Shown: in pieces, positions 1-7,061 of the stretch
Numbering within the stretch: the first letter of the stretch is position 1
Layout: every line of letters begins with the position of its first letter
Source: Streptomyces adustus
GTDB lineage: Bacteria; Actinomycetota; Actinomycetes; Streptomycetales; Streptomycetaceae
DNA length: 38,601 bases
Direction of reading: 5' to 3'
NCBI RefSeq assembly: GCF_009377175.1
Contig: NZ_VJZD01000069.1
Span: 1 to 38,601, forward strand
The notes under the pieces: generated by a model
Database searches by the model: none
The model's input: only the letters and a program-made list of their open reading frames with translations
What the model was told of the DNA's origin: nothing
Position numbers and translations under genes: made by a program

Positions 1-157
1 CACCCGGCCCGCCCTGCCGCTGCCCAGCGCGCACTACGGGCTGGTCGGCCTGCAACAGCGTGCCGCGCTGCTCGGCGGCACGGTGACCGCGGGACCCACG
101 GTGGACGGCGGCTACGAACTGCGCCTGGAACTCCCGGCGACCGGGACCGGTCCCTGA
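1..157 (+). CDS. Sensor histidine kinase, C-terminal fragment
   Basis: Only the last 51 or so codons are in the window; the gene begins upstream. The frame reads HYGLVGLQQRAALLGGTVTA and then GPTVDGGYELRLELP, the G2-box and last strand of a HATPase_c domain in NarX/DesK-type kinases (GLxGxxxRaxxlGGxvxaGp). It stops at TGA 155-157. The tail closely resembles the end of the complete kinase at 29574-31067 (AALYGGTVTAGPTTDGGW), so both belong to the HisKA_3 class. A NarL-type response regulator would be expected nearby, but none lies downstream, so any partner must be upstream of the window. The family call is good; the signal sensed is unknown. Confidence 0.8.
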   Translation, partial: TRPALPLPSAHYGLVGLQQRAALLGGTVTAGPTVDGGYELRLELPATGTGP

Positions 158-182
158 CACCGGGACCGGTCCCGGTCGCCGC

Positions 183-240
183 GCTCCCGCGGGAAATCGA
201 CGCGGGAGCCGTCGACCAGCGGCCCGTCGGGACGGGCCGC
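183..240. terminator. Paired hairpins between convergent genes
   Basis: Two perfect inverted repeats lie between the stop of the plus-strand kinase (157) and the stop of the minus-strand hydrolase (243). The first is GCTCCCGC 183-190 with GCGGGAGC 202-209. The second is GCGGCCCGTC 219-228 with GACGGGCCGC 231-240, with a 2-nt loop. There is no T-tract, as is usual in Streptomyces. A further palindrome, GGGACCGGTCCC, occurs at about 163-174. This is probably a bidirectional terminator. Confidence 0.55.
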
Positions 241-242
241 GC

Positions 243-1940
243 TCAGTCGGCGACGCGGGCCAGCGCGCCCCCGCCGGTGTCCATGCCGCCCCGCGGCTTC
301 ACGGCGGAGAGCGGCGGGGTGTCCGTGCCGTCCCGTGGTGTGTCGGCGGAGGGCGGCGGGGTGTCCGTATCGACCTTCGGCGTGCCGGTGGCGAAGGGCG
401 GGCGGTCCGGCCGGCAGGTCGCACCGGCGGGCGGGAGGACGCCGTCGACGAGATAGCGGCTCTCGTGGTTCTTGGCGCAGGTGCTGGGGTTGAGCAGGAC
501 GGTGTGCCCGTACCCCTGCACGGTCAGCAGCCGGGCATCGGCCAGCTGCGCGGCCATCGCCTGCGCGGCCCGGTACGGAGTGGCCGGGTCGTAGACGTTG
601 TTCACCAGCAGCAGGGGGTGGGCCGTGGGCCGGTTCCAGGGGCCGGTGTAGCTGTCGGCGGCCCGGCCGGGCCACTGGGCGCAGGCCTCCGAGGCCCAGG
701 CCCAGTACTGTCCGGCCGCTCCGGCCCGGCGCGCGCCGAGCTCCGCCAGGGCCTGGTAGGCGGCCGGGTCGCGCGGATTGGGGCTGTCGGAGCAGAGCAC
801 CGCGGCGGCCTGCTCCACCCCCAGATAGGGCATCTTCGCCGGCTGCGGGAACAGCGGAGGTGACGGCTCGGGCGCGCGACCCTGCCACAGTTCCTCCAGC
901 CGGGTGGCGGCCTGGGACCAAGCGGGGTGAACCACGTAGAGGTTGGTGAGCAGGTCGTCGATGGCCGCGGCGTACGTCCACGCACCCACCGGGTGCTCGG
1001 CGAGCCGGGTCGACAGCTGCGCGAATTTGTCGCGTGTCGCCGCCGGGGCCCCGGCCGAGAAGGCGCAGTTCGCGGCCGTGGCGGAGCCGCACAGGGTGAG
1101 GAACCGGTCTAGGGTGGCGGCCGCGCCGATGTCCGCGCCCAGGCGCTGGAAGGTGGCGAGGCCGGTGCCGGTGCCCTCGCCGAACCAGGCCCGGGGGTCG
1201 AAGTTGCCGTCGAGGATCATGGCGCGGACCCGGTCGGGGAAGAGGTTGGCGTAGGTGGCGCCGAGGAACGACCCGTAGGACGTGCCCCAGTAGGTGAGCC
1301 GGGTCTCGCCCACCGCACGCCGGAGCAGGTCGAGGTCCCGGGCGGTGTCGGTGGTCGACACATGGCGCAGGAGCTCCGGGTCGCGCTTCTGACAGCGTCG
1401 GCCCAGATCCTGGTACGCGGCCGTCCAGGCCGCCCGCTCCCGCGCGCCCACCGGGAAACCGGCGGGTACGCGTGCCTGCCAGACCGCGGTTGCCAGGTCG
1501 CTGTCGAAGCAGCGCACCGCCGTGCTCTCGCCGACGCCCCGGGGGTCCCAGCTGACGATGTCGAACCGCTCCCGCACCTCCTTCGGAAAGAACTCGTACC
1601 ACTGCGGCATCTGAAGCGTGCCGGGTCCGCCCGGGCCGCCGGGATTCAGGAACAGGGTGCCGATACGACGTCCGGGGCCGGTCGCCTTGCGTCTGACGAC
1701 GGCCAGCCGGATGGAACGGCCGGTGGGTTCGCGGTAGTCGAGCGGTACCTTCGCGGTCGCGCAGTCGAACGGGCCGCCGGAGGCGCAGGGACGCCAGTCG
1801 AGCACCGGGGCGGCTGCCGGGGGCAGTGGCGCCGCGGCCGCGGCGAGGTCCGGCCGGGTCATCGCCGTCAGGCAGAGGACCGCCGCGGCAAGGGGTGCGG
1901 TACGCCGTCGGCGGCCCGCTGTGGACCGGGGTATTCGCAT
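243..1940 (-). CDS. Secreted TAP-like alpha/beta-hydrolase (S33-type aminopeptidase family)
   Basis: The product is 565 aa. The start at ATG 1940 is preceded by GGAAGGA; a longer frame to 1997 exists but has no better site. An Arg-rich n-region (RRRR at 10-13) and hydrophobic stretch 15-36 ending in AAAAA look like a Sec or Tat-like signal peptide, so the enzyme is probably exported. LNPGGPGG near residue 98 is the oxyanion region, GTSYG (219-223) holds nucleophile Ser221, and a late GYGHTVLLNPSTCA supplies the catalytic His in a TAP-like C-terminal domain. Family members (Streptomyces SlpD/E and Tap) remove N-terminal peptides or hydrolyse esters; the substrate here is unknown. The last 45 or so residues are a low-complexity Asp-Thr-Pro-rich tail with a repeated TDTPP motif, unusual after the TAP domain. 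Confidence 0.85.
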   Translation of the reverse strand: MRIPRSTAGRRRRTAPLAAAVLCLTAMTRPDLAAAAAPLPPAAAPVLDWRPCASGGPFDCATAKVPLDYREPTGRSIRLAVVRRKATGPGRRIGTLFLNPGGPGGPGTLQMPQWYEFFPKEVRERFDIVSWDPRGVGESTAVRCFDSDLATAVWQARVPAGFPVGARERAAWTAAYQDLGRRCQKRDPELLRHVSTTDTARDLDLLRRAVGETRLTYWGTSYGSFLGATYANLFPDRVRAMILDGNFDPRAWFGEGTGTGLATFQRLGADIGAAATLDRFLTLCGSATAANCAFSAGAPAATRDKFAQLSTRLAEHPVGAWTYAAAIDDLLTNLYVVHPAWSQAATRLEELWQGRAPEPSPPLFPQPAKMPYLGVEQAAAVLCSDSPNPRDPAAYQALAELGARRAGAAGQYWAWASEACAQWPGRAADSYTGPWNRPTAHPLLLVNNVYDPATPYRAAQAMAAQLADARLLTVQGYGHTVLLNPSTCAKNHESRYLVDGVLPPAGATCRPDRPPFATGTPKVDTDTPPPSADTPRDGTDTPPLSAVKPRGGMDTGGGALARVAD

Positions 1941-2048
1941 GTTCCGTCCTTCCGCCGGCCAGGCGTCGACAGGGGGATGTCTCTGCCTGAACACCACCGT
2001 GGCCCGACCGGGCGGGCAAGCCGACGGGGGCCGAACGAACCATGCCCG

Positions 2049-2125
2049 TCGGACGGGCCGGACGGAGGATCTGTCGGGTGGGCCGGACGGAGGATCTGCC
2101 GGTCGGGTCGGACGGCGGACCCGCC
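2049..2125. repeat. Imperfect 24-25 bp tandem repeats, intergenic
   Basis: Two and a half to three imperfect copies of a unit containing GGGCCGGACGGAGGATCTG lie between the starts and ends of two minus-strand genes (215-bp gap, 1941-2155). The third copy is degraded (GTCGGACGGCGGACC). No protein is supported here, although a short plus-strand frame stays open through it. It may be a slippage-made repeat in the upstream region of the hydrolase gene. Confidence 0.6.
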
Positions 2126-2155
2126 AGCGTGTCGGGAGGGACGGAGGCTCGCGGA

Positions 2156-3193
2156 TCAGAACGTGATCATGACCTTCAGCGCCTCGCGCCGGTCCATCGC
2201 GCGATAGCCGTCGGGCACCTCGTCCAGGGTGACGGTGCGGTCGAAGACGCGCCCCGGTTCGAGCGAGCCGTCCAGGACGGCGGGCAGCAGGGCGTCGATG
2301 TAGGCGCGCACCGGGGCCGGTCCGCCGGTCAGGCTGACGTTCGGGCCGAAGAGGCTGCCGAAGCCGACCGGTGCGTCCTCGTACTGTGGCACCCCGACCC
2401 GGCTGATCACGCCGCCGGGGCGCACCACGCCGACGGCCGTCTCGTAGGCCGGAAGGTGCCCGACCGCCTCCAGCACCGCGCGGGTGCCGTGGCCGCCGGT
2501 CATCTCGCGGACCCGGGCGATGCCCTCCTCGCCGCGCTCGGCCACGACATCGGTGGCGCCGAAGAAGCGTCCCAGGTCGGTACGGTCCTTGTGGCGGCCC
2601 ATGAGGATGATCCGCTCGGCGCCGAGCTCTCCGGCCGACAGCACCGCGAGCAGTCCGACCGCGCCGTCACCGATGACGGTGACCGAGTCGCCCGGCTCGA
2701 CGCCCGCCCGGAAGGCGGCGTGGTACCCGGTGCCGTACACGTCCGCCAGGGTCAGCAGCGACGGCAGCAGGCCCTCGTCCACCCCGGCGGGCAGCTTCAC
2801 CAGCGTGCCCTGCGCCTGCGGCACCCGTACCGCCTCGGCCTGGGCGCCGCCGACGCCGCCGTTGCCGTACCAGCCGCCGTTGGGGCAGGAGGTGTGCAGG
2901 CCCTCGCGGCAGTACGCGCAGGTGTTGTCGGCGAAGGCGAACGGGGAGACCACCAGGTCGCCCCGGTCGAGTCCGGACACCTCCGAGCCGAGCTCCTCGA
3001 CGACGCCGATGAACTCGTGCCCGATCGGCGCCGGCCCGTCCGCGGCCGCCAGGTTGTGGTACGGGTGCAGATCGCTGCCGCACACACAGGAGCGCACGAC
3101 GCGCACCACGGCGTCGGTGGGCTGCTCGATCACCGGGTCCGGCGCGTCCTCGACGCGCACGTCACCGGCCTCGTACAGGAACGTTGCCCTCAT
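2156..3193 (-). CDS. Zinc-dependent medium-chain alcohol dehydrogenase
   Basis: The product is 345 aa from ATG 3193, preceded by GGGAGAGAGGGCGAC. The GroES-like N-domain has Cys38 and His59-Glu60 (GHEFIGVVEELG) for the catalytic zinc. The lobe for structural zinc has Cys92, Cys95 and Cys103, with Asp89 in the place usually held by the first Cys, a variation seen in some MDR proteins. VTVIGDGAVGLLAV is the nucleotide-binding Rossmann loop. It should oxidise or reduce an alcohol/aldehyde with NAD(P). It is divergent from the CoA-transferase operon and shares a 344-bp promoter region with it, so a link to that catabolic operon is possible but not shown. Family sure; substrate unknown. Confidence 0.9.
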   Translation of the reverse strand: MRATFLYEAGDVRVEDAPDPVIEQPTDAVVRVVRSCVCGSDLHPYHNLAAADGPAPIGHEFIGVVEELGSEVSGLDRGDLVVSPFAFADNTCAYCREGLHTSCPNGGWYGNGGVGGAQAEAVRVPQAQGTLVKLPAGVDEGLLPSLLTLADVYGTGYHAAFRAGVEPGDSVTVIGDGAVGLLAVLSAGELGAERIILMGRHKDRTDLGRFFGATDVVAERGEEGIARVREMTGGHGTRAVLEAVGHLPAYETAVGVVRPGGVISRVGVPQYEDAPVGFGSLFGPNVSLTGGPAPVRAYIDALLPAVLDGSLEPGRVFDRTVTLDEVPDGYRAMDRREALKVMITF

Positions 3194-3537
3194 GTCGCCC
3201 TCTCTCCCTCATGCGGTGAGCAAGGAACCGAGTTCGCGTGACGGTGTACAGGGGCCCCCGAACCAGGCTGGCACCTGCGGGAGGGATCGCAAACAGGAGG
3301 CTTCGCTCCGGTGATCGGGCACCCCGCGAGTAAGGGGTCCGGGCTGCCGGGGTCTCGGGGCGGCTACGACACCACGTCGAAAATTGAGCACAATCTCTCT
3401 GTCATTTCTCGCCACCGATGGTTAGTGTGCGTGATCAGAAGCGCGGCGCTGCGCAAAGCCCGCCGCCTTCGGGTTCTGATTGTGTACAAGCTGACGGTCG
3501 GTCGATGTGTACACAAGGGGAGAGAGGTGGACATCGC
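3194..3537. other. Divergent intergenic region
   Basis: This 344-bp gap separates the start of the alcohol dehydrogenase (minus) from the CoA-transferase (plus). It is richer in A/T around 3377-3430 than its surroundings, as expected for promoters, but I could not fix a convincing -35/-10 pair. The plus-strand side holds two GTGTAC-centred palindromes (separate entry). No gene is supported. Confidence 0.6.
3480..3515 (+). promoter_or_regulatory. Pair of GTGTAC palindromes, candidate GntR/FCD operator
   Basis: TTGTGTACAA lies at 3480-3489 and the perfect palindrome TGTGTACACA at 3506-3515; their centres are 26 bp apart. The second is only a few bases from the GGGGAGAGAGG ribosome site of the CoA-transferase gene, so binding would block its transcription or initiation. 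FadR-subfamily GntR proteins are known to bind sites of the type TTGTATACAA. A GntR/FCD gene is third in this operon, so autoregulation is the simplest reading. That is inference. Confidence 0.55.
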
Positions 3538-4791
3538 ATGCCTGACGACGAGCGGAGTGGCGACCCGCGTACGGCGCCCGCGAGCACGGCCGGGGATTCC
3601 CCGGGACCGCTGGCGGGAGTACGGGTGGTCGAGACCGGCTCGCTGATCGCGGGACCGTTCTGCGGACAGCTGCTCGGTGACTTCGGGGCCGAGGTGATCA
3701 AGGCCGAGGATCCCTCCGGCGGCGACCCCATGCGGCAGTGGGGGCGCCTGCTGCCACAGGGGCTCTCGCTGAACTGGCCGGTGATCGCCCGGAACAAGAA
3801 GTCGATCACCTGTGATCTGCGACGGCCGGAAGGGCAGCAGCTGCTGCGGGACGTGCTCGCCACCGCCGACGTCCTCATCGAGAACTTCCGGCCGGGCACG
3901 CTGGAGCGGTGGGGGCTCGGGCCCGCCGAACTGGCCCAGATCAACCCGCGGTTGGTGGTCACCCGCGTCACCGGGTACGGCCAGGACGGCCCGTACGCGC
4001 GCCGTGCCGGATTCGGGTCCATCGGCGAGGCGATGGGCGGCCTCCGGTACATCACGGGCGAGCCCGACCGGGCCCCCAGCCGTACCGGCATCTCGATCGG
4101 CGACTCGCTGGCGGGTATGTTCGCCGCACTCGGCACGGTGATGGCCCTGTACTCCCGCGAGCACACCGGGCGGGGCCAGGTCGTCGACTCGGCCATCTAC
4201 GAAGCGGTGCTGGCGCTGATGGAGGCGGTCCTGCCGGAGTGGGAGCTCACCGGATCGAGGCGCGAGCGCACCGGTTCGGTCCTGCCGGGGGTCGCCCCCA
4301 GCAACGTGTATCCCACCCGCGACGGATCGGCCGTCCTGATCGCCGCCAACCGCGACACCGTCTTCAACCGACTGGCCGAGCTGATGGACCGGCCGGAGCT
4401 GCGGACCGACGAGCGGTACGGCACGCACGCCGCCCGCGGCGAGAACCTGGAGGAGCTCGACAAGCTGGTCGCCGAGTGGACCCGACGGTTCGACGCCGAG
4501 GAACTGCTCGCCCGGCTGCACGACCACGGCGTACCCGCCGGACTGATCTACACGGCCGAGGACATGCTCGCCGACCCCCACTTCCGGGCGCGGCAGGCGA
4601 TCGTCCGGCTGATGCACGACAAGCTGGGCTCGTTCCCGATGCAGAACGTCGCCCCCAGGCTGTCCGCCACCCCGGGTGCCGTGCGCACGCTCGGTCCGGA
4701 ACTGGGACAGCACAACGACGAGGTGTACGGCGGCCTCCTCGGGCTGGACACCGAGGCCAGGGCCCGGCTCCGGGAACAGGGCGTCATCTAG
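3538..4791 (+). CDS. CaiB/BaiF family (class III) CoA-transferase
   Basis: The product is 417 aa. ATG 3538 is chosen because GGGGAGAGAGG lies about 9 nt upstream; the open frame extends further up but without a site. It moves CoA between an acyl-CoA donor and a free acid. Seen: the N-terminal LAGVRVVETGSLIAGPFCGQ and FGAEVIKAEDP of the family, ENFRPG, VTRVTGYGQDGPYARR, and GDSLAG with Asp189, which matches the catalytic Asp of formyl-CoA transferase (GDSNTG). Length is normal. It is first in a run with the HMG-CoA-lyase-like gene (40-bp gap) and the GntR gene. The usual job of such a pair is to activate a branched or hydroxylated acid and then cleave it; the acid is unknown. Confidence 0.92.
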   Translation: MPDDERSGDPRTAPASTAGDSPGPLAGVRVVETGSLIAGPFCGQLLGDFGAEVIKAEDPSGGDPMRQWGRLLPQGLSLNWPVIARNKKSITCDLRRPEGQQLLRDVLATADVLIENFRPGTLERWGLGPAELAQINPRLVVTRVTGYGQDGPYARRAGFGSIGEAMGGLRYITGEPDRAPSRTGISIGDSLAGMFAALGTVMALYSREHTGRGQVVDSAIYEAVLALMEAVLPEWELTGSRRERTGSVLPGVAPSNVYPTRDGSAVLIAANRDTVFNRLAELMDRPELRTDERYGTHAARGENLEELDKLVAEWTRRFDAEELLARLHDHGVPAGLIYTAEDMLADPHFRARQAIVRLMHDKLGSFPMQNVAPRLSATPGAVRTLGPELGQHNDEVYGGLLGLDTEARARLREQGVI

Positions 4792-4831
4792 GCCCCGTCC
4801 GGGGACCCCCGGCTGCACAAGGAGACAGCAC

Positions 4832-5725
4832 GTGACCGTCAGAATCTGTGAAGTGGGCCCACGCGACGGCCTCCAGAACGAGGCCGAGCAGCTCAGCCCG
4901 CGGTTGCGCGCCGAGTTCGTCGACCGCCTGTCCTCGACCGGCCTGCGCCGGGTGGAGATCGCCAGCTTCGTCAACCCCGAGCGCGTACCACGGATGGCAG
5001 GGGCGGAGGAGGTCTGCGCCACGGCGAAACCCGTGGCCGGCGTCGAGCACGCGGCACTGGTGCTCAACCCCCGCGGCTACGAGCGGCTGGCGCGGACCCG
5101 GTGCGTGGAGGCCCGGATGGCCTTCTGTGTGACCGAGTCGTTCAACCGGCGCAACCAGGGACGCAGCGTGGAACAGTCGGTCGCGGACGTGGGCGGGATC
5201 GTCGCCGCGGCGCACGCCGACGGCCGCCGCGCGAGCGTCACCCTCGCCGCGTCGTTCGGCTGCCCGTTCGAGGGGGTGGTGGACCCCGGCCGGGTCCTGG
5301 ACCTCGCCGGACAGGTCGCCGCCGCCGGGGCCGACGAGATCGTCTTCGCCGACACCATCGGCGTCGGGGTGCCCCGGCAGGTGACCCGGCTGCTCACCGG
5401 CGCGGCCGCGCTGGGCGTCCCGCTCGGGCTGCACCTGCACAACACCCGCAACACCGGCTACGCCAACGCCTACGCCGGGCTCGAAGCGGGTGTGTCGGTC
5501 CTGGACAGCTCCGTCGCGGGTATCGGGGGCTGCCCGTTCGCTCCGAACGCGACCGGTAACATCGCGACCGAGGACCTCGTCTACCTGCTCGAAGGACAAG
5601 GTGTGGACACCGGCGTCGACCTCGACGCGCTGTTGTCCGCCGCGGCGTGGATCACCGAGGTGCTCGGCAGGCCACTGCCGGGTCAACTGCTGCGCGCCGG
5701 GCGATTCCCCGCGCCGCCGCGGTGA
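4832..5725 (+). CDS. Hydroxymethylglutaryl-CoA lyase family protein
   Basis: The product is 297 aa from GTG 4832, with AAGGAGA at about 4819-4825. It is a TIM-barrel C-C lyase that splits HMG-CoA or a related 3-hydroxyacyl-CoA into acetyl-CoA and a keto acid. Seen: VGPRDGLQNE (Arg11 and Asp12, catalytic and metal), HLHNTRNTG (His201 and His203, metal), and SSVAGIGGCPFAPNATGN, the family signature containing Cys234. Length is typical of bacterial MvaB. It lies 40 bp after the CoA-transferase and 70 bp before GntR, probably in the same transcript. The coupling to a CoA-transferase rather than to leucine genes (no methylcrotonyl-CoA carboxylase nearby) suggests that the substrate may be an HMG-CoA analogue. 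Confidence 0.92.
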   Translation: MTVRICEVGPRDGLQNEAEQLSPRLRAEFVDRLSSTGLRRVEIASFVNPERVPRMAGAEEVCATAKPVAGVEHAALVLNPRGYERLARTRCVEARMAFCVTESFNRRNQGRSVEQSVADVGGIVAAAHADGRRASVTLAASFGCPFEGVVDPGRVLDLAGQVAAAGADEIVFADTIGVGVPRQVTRLLTGAAALGVPLGLHLHNTRNTGYANAYAGLEAGVSVLDSSVAGIGGCPFAPNATGNIATEDLVYLLEGQGVDTGVDLDALLSAAAWITEVLGRPLPGQLLRAGRFPAPPR

Positions 5726-5795
5726 TCCTCCGGGCGGACGGTGCACGGCAGCGTCCTGGAGCACACAGGTCGGCGCCGTACCGGGAGCGGAAACG

Positions 5796-6458
5796 ATGAC
5801 AAGACCGTCGGCGAGGGTCTACGAGGAACTGCGCAGGCGCATCCTGACGGGGGAGTACGCGTCGGGAGCATGGCTGCGCGAGGAGAACATCGCCACCGCG
5901 CTCGACGTCAGCCGCACCCCCGTACGCGACGCTCTGCGCCGGTTGCAGGCCGACGGCCTGGTCGAGGTGCACCCCAACCGGGGTACGCAGGTGACCGGGA
6001 TGGGGTCGGCCGGCCTCGACGACATCTTCGAGATACGCGCGCTGCTGGAGGGCCACGCCGCGCGCTGCGCGGCCGAGCGCGAGGGCTCCGAGGCGTTCGT
6101 CGAGGAGATGCGCGCGCTGTGCGACGCGATGGACGAGGTGGCACGGACCGGCGGCGACGACGCCGACGACCGGATCACCGCGCTCAACGTGGAGTTCCAC
6201 CGCACGCTGCACCGGGCGGCCGGCAACGCGCTGCTGCCCGGGCTGATCTCCGGAGTCATCGAGATCTCCCTGGTGCGCCACACGTTCCACAACTACTCGC
6301 CCGAGGAGATGCGGCGCAGCCTGCGGCAGCACCGTGAGCTGGTCGACGCGATGGACGCCCGCGACGGACTGTGGGCGCAGTCGGTGATGGCCTCGCACGT
6401 ACTGGCGGCGCGCGCCTCGCTGCGGCGCCATCTGACGGAGCAGCAGACGCAGGAGTGA
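5796..6458 (+). CDS. GntR-family regulator with FCD domain
   Basis: The product is 220 aa from ATG 5796, preceded by GGGAGCGGAAACG. Residues 1-70 form the GntR winged helix: VYEELRRRILTGEYASGAWL, DVSRTPVRDALRRLQADGLV and a wing reading HPNRGTQV. Residues 80-215 form an all-helical FCD ligand domain with spaced Asp/His residues (NVEFHRTLHRAAGN, QHRELVDAMDARDG, MASHV) that usually bind a metal and a carboxylic acid. It is likely the local repressor of the CoA-transferase/lyase genes, with the palindromes at 3480-3515 as its sites. The effector would be an acid or acyl-CoA of the pathway. It could also act on the ligase gene downstream, but that gene carries a different palindrome. Confidence 0.92.
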   Translation: MTRPSARVYEELRRRILTGEYASGAWLREENIATALDVSRTPVRDALRRLQADGLVEVHPNRGTQVTGMGSAGLDDIFEIRALLEGHAARCAAEREGSEAFVEEMRALCDAMDEVARTGGDDADDRITALNVEFHRTLHRAAGNALLPGLISGVIEISLVRHTFHNYSPEEMRRSLRQHRELVDAMDARDGLWAQSVMASHVLAARASLRRHLTEQQTQE

Positions 6459-6492
6459 GCCGACGACGCGCCGTGCGCGTCCGAGGAACACA

Positions 6493-6511
6493 CCGGCGCA
6501 CGGTGCGCCGG
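6493..6511 (+). terminator. CCGGCGCAC/GTGCGCCGG inverted repeat after GntR gene
   Basis: Perfect 9-bp arms around a single G lie 35 bp after the GntR stop codon, with no T-tract. It may end the CoA-transferase/lyase/GntR transcript. A protein-binding palindrome is the alternative. Confidence 0.4.
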
Positions 6512-6675
6512 GACGCCTCGCGGCGGCCTGTCCGCGCCGCGCCGCCGAGTCGCGTCGCGACCGCGATCAGGCCTGCCCGGACAGGGATTCCCGGTCCGCG
6601 GAAAGCCTCTCGCGATCGATCGGCGCAGCACCTTCCGAGGTCTGTACGAACCCGAATTCCCTGTGGTTACATGCG

Positions 6676-6697
6676 CTGTACCGACCGAACGGTACAG
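6676..6697 (+). promoter_or_regulatory. TetR-type operator upstream of acyl-CoA ligase
   Basis: CTGTACCG (6676-6683) and CGGTACAG (6690-6697) form a perfect inverted repeat with the spacer ACCGAA. The core ACCGACCGAACGGT resembles operators known for TetR regulators of acyl-CoA metabolism (ACCGACCG...CGGT type). Nearly the same site occurs at 11260-11281 before the dioxygenase operon. The -10/-35 elements here are unclear; TTACAT at 6667-6672 is the only weak -10 candidate. Confidence 0.65.
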
Positions 6698-6840
6698 AGT
6701 CGGAACGGGTCGCGGGAGCGGCCCGCCGGCGCGGTGCGCACGGCGTACGCCGTCGGACCGCGCAGACCACGACCGAGCGGCGGGCCGGGCCCGCGGGACG
6801 CCGCCCCGAACGGACCCGCCGCCCGCGACCGACCGATCCG

Positions 6841-6881
6841 GGACCACAGGTCCGGGACCACAGGTCCGGGACCACCGGTCC
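6841..6881 (+). repeat. Three tandem GGACC-N3-GGTCC elements
   Basis: Copies lie at 6841-6853, 6855-6867 and 6869-6881 with a strict 14-bp period. Each copy is itself an inverted repeat with ACA, ACA or ACC between the arms. They lie in the presumed leader of the acyl-CoA ligase gene, about 180 bp before its start. They could be tandem protein-binding sites on one side of the helix or a set of alternative RNA hairpins. Nothing in the sequence decides which. Confidence 0.65.
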
Positions 6882-7061
6882 GAGAGCACCCGCAGGCTTC
6901 CGGCGGGAGGGACCATCCGCCGGGACCCGGCGGAATCGCGCCGGCCCCGTGAACCCGGTCGGCGAAACCCACCAGCAGTTCCCCGGACGCGTCGACAGGC
7001 GGCGGCGACGAGCGGGGGCGAGAGCGCCCCCGGCCGCACCACACCCAGGAGGAAGAACGGC

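Larger units (their letters stand above)
6459..7061. other. 603-bp non-coding region before the acyl-CoA ligase
   Basis: No gene is supported in this gap. It holds a near-palindrome at 6493-6511 just after the GntR gene, a TetR-type operator at 6676-6697, and three tandem GGACC-N3-GGTCC elements at 6841-6881. The 5' leader of the ligase gene therefore seems long (up to about 370 nt if transcription starts near the operator). Confidence 0.6.

Noticed and set aside
112..2043. 643-codon minus-strand frame over the TAP hydrolase
   Set aside because: It is another frame of the same DNA as the hydrolase at 243-1940, which has signal peptide, GTSYG and ribosome site; this one is Arg/Pro/Gly noise.
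3364..5067. 567-codon minus-strand frame over the CoA-transferase
   Set aside because: Shadow of the CaiB-type gene, which has its catalytic Asp and a ribosome site; the frame also spans the divergent promoter region.
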